Assembly (NCBI GenBank): GCA_043782755.1 | Contig: JAYWAC010000327.1 | Location: 1-8,303, forward strand | Length of the DNA: 8,303 bases | Direction of reading: 5' to 3' | DNA from: JADJYF01 sp043782755 | GTDB lineage: Bacteria > Pseudomonadota > Gammaproteobacteria > Ga0077536 | Part shown: piece after piece, positions 6,075 to 8,303 of the stretch | Position numbering within the stretch: the stretch's first letter is position 1 | Layout of the letters: the number at the start of each line of letters is the position of its first letter | Notes under the pieces: generated by a model | Seen by the model: the letters and a program-made list of their open reading frames with translations, nothing else | Told to the model about the DNA's origin: nothing | Databases searched by the model: none | Translations under genes and position numbers: made by a program

Positions 6075-7028
6075 GTGAGCCAGTCCACTTTTGACGGCGA
6101 GGCCGCCGCCCTCGCCAATCGTCTACGCAAGAACGCACGCCATCTGGCGCGCTGGGCGCGGCGCGAGGATCTGGAGGCCTATCGCCTCTACGATCGCGAC
6201 ATTCCCGAATTCCCCTACGCCATCGATCGCTACGGCGAATGGCTGCACGCGCAGTTGTTCGAAGGCAAACGCCCGATCACCGATGCCGACATCGCCGCGC
6301 ATCTCGACACCATCAGCGCGAGCTTGGAAGTGCCACTGGTGCACATCGCGATCAAGGTCCGACGCCGTCAACGCGGCAGCTCACAATACGAGAAACTCGC
6401 CGACGACGGCCCGTCGTTCACGGTGCGCGAGCGTGGACATGTGTTTGAAGTGAATCTGCTGCGCTATCTCGACAGCGGCCTGTTCCTCGATCATCGCGAC
6501 ACGCGCCGCATGGTCGGCAGTGAGGCGCGCGACAAACGCGTGCTGAACCTGTTCGCCTATACCGGCAGCTTCACGGTCTATGCCGCCTGCGCGGGGGCAG
6601 CGTCCAGTGTGACGGTCGACATGTCCCACACCTATCAGGATTGGACAGCGCGCAATCTCGCGCTGAACGGCATTGCCGACTTCACAAAGCACAGCCTGGT
6701 GACGGACGATGTGATGACGTGGTTGGGCGCAGCGACCTATCGCCGTGAACGCTTCGATGTGATCGTGCTCGACCCGCCGAGTTTCTCCAATTCGAAACGC
6801 ATGCAAGACAGCTTTGATGTGCAGCGCGATCAGGCGTCCCTGCTGGCCGCCACGCTGCGACTGTTGTCACCCGGCGGCACCTTGTATTTCTCGAATAATC
6901 GTCAGGGCTTCAAGCTCGATGCAGCGGTGGCGGCAATGGCACGCTTCGAAGAGATCACCGCACGCACCGTGCCAGAGGATTTCAAGCGGCGCACGCCACA
7001 TCGGTGTTGGCGGGTGAAACGCGATTGA
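6075..7028 (+). CDS. rlmK: Stand-alone RlmK-like 23S rRNA methyltransferase
   Basis: 317 residues that match the C-terminal half of E. coli RlmKL (YcbY), which makes m7G2069 in 23S rRNA with S-adenosylmethionine. A small N-terminal segment has FANRLRKN-like ANRLRKN (14-20) and YRLYDRDIPEF (36-46), typical of this domain. GLFLDHRDTR is at 135-144. The SAM-binding motif VLNLFAYTGSF lies at 156-166, and the acidic residue after strand 2 is D182 in VDMS. The catalytic-loop motif DPPSFSNSKRM is at 233-243, with FDVQRD next. The THUMP domain and the RlmL half (m2G2445) are absent and are not encoded next door. The start is GTG at 6075, seven bases after the hydratase stop, with no strong ribosome site, which suggests translational coupling. 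Domain identity is firm; the exact target base is inferred from the family. Confidence 0.88.
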   Translation: MSQSTFDGEAAALANRLRKNARHLARWARREDLEAYRLYDRDIPEFPYAIDRYGEWLHAQLFEGKRPITDADIAAHLDTISASLEVPLVHIAIKVRRRQRGSSQYEKLADDGPSFTVRERGHVFEVNLLRYLDSGLFLDHRDTRRMVGSEARDKRVLNLFAYTGSFTVYAACAGAASSVTVDMSHTYQDWTARNLALNGIADFTKHSLVTDDVMTWLGAATYRRERFDVIVLDPPSFSNSKRMQDSFDVQRDQASLLAATLRLLSPGGTLYFSNNRQGFKLDAAVAAMARFEEITARTVPEDFKRRTPHRCWRVKRD

Positions 7029-7031
7029 GGA

Positions 7032-7060
7032 AGGGTGTAGTTTCCCCCATCCCTCTTTGT
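7032..7060 (+). terminator. Weak terminator-like hairpin after rlmK
   Basis: AGGGTG (7032-7037) can pair with CATCCCT (7048-7054) with one bulged base. The T-rich stretch CTTTGTTTG follows. The stem is short and interrupted, so this is tentative; the long inverted repeat just beyond may be the real stop. Confidence 0.25.
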
Positions 7061-7147
7061 TTGTGGGTCCGACTTCAGTCGGACATTCCTTCCAGAGCGT
7101 ATCGCCGCAGCGCGCCATTCAATGTCCGACTGAAGTCGGACCCACAA
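7061..7147. repeat. REPIN: two REP hairpins in perfect inverted orientation
   Basis: Bases 7061-7087 and 7121-7147 are exact reverse complements of each other over 27 bases, with a 33-base spacer. Each arm is itself a hairpin: GTCCGAC, loop TTCA, GTCGGAC (7067-7084), and the mirror copy at 7124-7141. The foot GTGG (7063-7066) and its mirror CCAC (7142-7145) match the GTRG-type tetranucleotide known from REP sequences mobilised by RAYT transposases. The element sits between two convergent genes, the usual place for REPs, where it can stop transcription from both sides or protect mRNA ends. No RAYT gene lies in the window. Confidence 0.85.
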
Positions 7148-7172
7148 TGTAAGAAGGGCTCGGTCGAGACCT

Positions 7173-7574
7173 TTAACCCATGGTCTGCACCTTGCTCGGC
7201 GTGACCTTGTAGATCACCCGCACTTCACCCGCCTGGCGGAAGGGATAGGTGTCCTGGCCGAGGTACTTCTTGGCCAGCGAATCAATATGTGCATCGCCAC
7301 CCTGCTCGGTGATCTCGGTGATCTCGCCGATGATCTGGATGTAGCGATAGGCATTGTCGGGGTCGAGAATGGACAACGCTACGTGGGGACGCGCGCGCAT
7401 GTTTTTGTCCTTGACGCGGCCCTTGGCCGAGTTCAGCAGGATGTGCTGGCCATCATAGCCGAACCAGATCGGTGTGACCTGCGGCGTACCGTCCTTCATG
7501 ACGGTGCCGAGGTGGGCGAAGGTCACTTTGCTAGTGAGCAGGTCTTGGAAATTTTCCGGGATGGTGGCGGCCAT
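7173..7574 (-). CDS. PPOX-class (pyridoxamine-phosphate-oxidase-fold) flavin or F420-binding protein
   Basis: 133 residues from the ATG at 7574. It has the split-barrel fold of small PPOX proteins. ATIPENFQDLLT leads into FAHLGTVMKDGTPQVTPIWFGYDGQHILLNSAKGR, where the TPIWF and NSAKGRVKDKNM blocks line the cofactor site of the Rv1155-like family. A strand with VALSILDP and a C-terminal RVIYKVTPSKV complete the domain. Members bind FMN, F420 or haem; which one applies cannot be told here. The start at 7574 is preferred to 7580 because the GAGGA at 7582-7586 is seven bases from the first and one base from the second. It follows the MltD-like gene on the same strand after 97 bases and converges on rlmK. 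Confidence 0.88.
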   Translation of the reverse strand: MAATIPENFQDLLTSKVTFAHLGTVMKDGTPQVTPIWFGYDGQHILLNSAKGRVKDKNMRARPHVALSILDPDNAYRYIQIIGEITEITEQGGDAHIDSLAKKYLGQDTYPFRQAGEVRVIYKVTPSKVQTMG

Positions 7575-7581
7575 GGGCATG

Positions 7582-7586
7582 TCCTC
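7582..7586 (-). promoter_or_regulatory. Ribosome binding site that selects the PPOX start at 7574
   Basis: On the minus strand GAGGA lies seven bases before the ATG at 7574. The ATG at 7580 is only one base away and is too close to use this site. Confidence 0.6.
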
Positions 7587-7613
7587 GCGACTGGCGTTGA
7601 TACGCGCCGCGAA

Positions 7614-7654
7614 TGCGGCGGCTGCCGCAAGTTAGCCGCGCACCCGCAGCGGGT
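7614..7654 (-). other. Two short GC hairpins between the MltD-like and PPOX genes
   Basis: TGCGGC (7614-7619) pairs with GCCGCA (7624-7629) across a four-base loop. ACCCG (7642-7646) pairs with CGGGT (7650-7654) across three bases. Neither is followed by a T run, so termination is only a guess. Confidence 0.25.
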
Positions 7655-7671
7655 CAAGGCGCGCGCGCGGC

Positions 7672-8303
7672 TTAAGCACCGCAGGTCGGTACGCGCAACG
7701 TCTGGCCTTCGCGCAACGCATAATGCGGTGCCGACAGACCATTCATGCTGGCGAAGTCCTTGAGGCTGCTGCAGCCGTGCTTGCGCGCGATGGTAATGAG
7801 GGTTTCGCCCTTGGCAACCTTGTGGGTCTGCTTGGCGGCCACAGTGGCAGTGGGCGTGGTGGCAGCACTGCGTGTCGCGGCCGGCGCCGGGCTGGCGCTG
7901 CTGCTCGCGACCACGGTGCGTACGCCGGCACGCGGCGCCACACCGGGAATACGCGCGTCCTGCAAAGCCTGCGCGCGCGCCACCATTTCCGGCGCGATAC
8001 AACGTCGCTGATAGGCAATGACCGCCCGCGCCGGGGCTTCCAAACGCGTACCTGCCGGCAGACGCATAGTGGCCTCCCAGCGCGGATTCAGATTACGCAG
8101 GGTGCGGAACCAGCCTCGCTCGTTGCCATCCTGAGCCAGGCAGATGCTGAGTTCGTTGAGCGACATGGCCGTGCTCAGATTGATCTCGCCTGGACGCTGA
8201 TCGACCTTGGGGAAACGCAGACCATAGTCCTCGGGATGCAGAAACAACCAGGCCGCAGCCAGCACCATCGGCACGTATTCACGGGTCTCGGGCGCCAGCG
8301 CCT
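7672..8303 (-). CDS. MltD-like membrane-bound lytic transglycosylase, C-terminal part with LysM (cut by window edge)
   Basis: The frame is open to the right edge, so the N-terminus is missing. The first visible residues, APETREYVPMVLAAAW, match the end of the MltD catalytic SLT domain, where relatives read PxETxxYVPxxLAA. HPEDYGLRFP follows, as in MltD. The next section, INLSTAMSLNELSICLAQDG to LPAGTRLEAP, looks like a degenerate first LysM or a linker module. A Ser/Ala/Pro/Thr-rich linker covers about 7835-7920. A clear LysM domain (7687-7824) begins HKVAKGETLITIARKHG and ends LREGQTLRVP; it would bind peptidoglycan glycan chains. Two cysteines bracket the LysM (in GCSS and PTC) and could form a disulfide in the periplasm. 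The active-site glutamate lies outside the window. The TAA stop is at 7672-7674. Confidence 0.83.
   Translation of the reverse strand, partial: ALAPETREYVPMVLAAAWLFLHPEDYGLRFPKVDQRPGEINLSTAMSLNELSICLAQDGNERGWFRTLRNLNPRWEATMRLPAGTRLEAPARAVIAYQRRCIAPEMVARAQALQDARIPGVAPRAGVRTVVASSSASPAPAATRSAATTPTATVAAKQTHKVAKGETLITIARKHGCSSLKDFASMNGLSAPHYALREGQTLRVPTCGA

Noticed and set aside
6902..7204. Small open frames across the inverted repeat after rlmK
   Set aside because: They are translations of the REP hairpins (WVRLQSD and VRLKSDPQ-like peptides) and are not genes.

Overview
The window is GC-rich proteobacterial DNA with eight supported protein genes, two of them cut by the window edges, and no RNA gene, CRISPR array, transposase or phage gene that I can see. 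The Tat-exported glucan biosynthesis protein, the MltD-like lytic transglycosylase and the RlmK-type rRNA methyltransferase point to a Gammaproteobacterium. Hairpin repeats of the REP type also fit that group. The exact lineage cannot be fixed from this sequence.

Left part (1-2674): two genes read leftwards, a long acyl-CoA ligase fragment (N-terminal 343 residues, continuing beyond base 1) and, upstream of it, a membrane protein of the lysylphosphatidylglycerol-synthase-TM/HpnL type. Divergent from these, across a 152-base gap that can form a long imperfect stem-loop, lies a small SnoaL/NTF2-like protein.

Middle (2675-5275): a convergent gap with palindromes, then an unrecognised 109-residue helical protein and a full-length OpgD/MdoG-family periplasmic glucan protein, both leftward. 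OpgD ends in a hairpin plus T run that overlaps its stop codon. The gap behind it carries a diverged paired-hairpin repeat. A 365-base divergent gap separates opgD from the next gene.

Right part (5276-8303): a probable two-gene rightward operon, a 2-keto-4-pentenoate hydratase-like enzyme followed after 7 bases by a stand-alone RlmK-like 23S rRNA methyltransferase. It faces a leftward PPOX-class flavin-fold protein and the C-terminal part of an MltD-like LysM protein. Between the convergent genes sits a perfect 27-base inverted repeat in which each arm is itself a REP hairpin (a REPIN).

The genes do not form one pathway. They look like ordinary chromosomal genes for lipid/acyl-CoA metabolism, envelope glucan and peptidoglycan, aromatic or steroid catabolism, and ribosome modification. 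The most interesting structure is the pair of REPIN copies. One is pristine at 7061-7147. The other is diverged at 3262-3336 but keeps the same internal spacing and shows compensatory changes in its hairpin. No new multi-gene system is evident.
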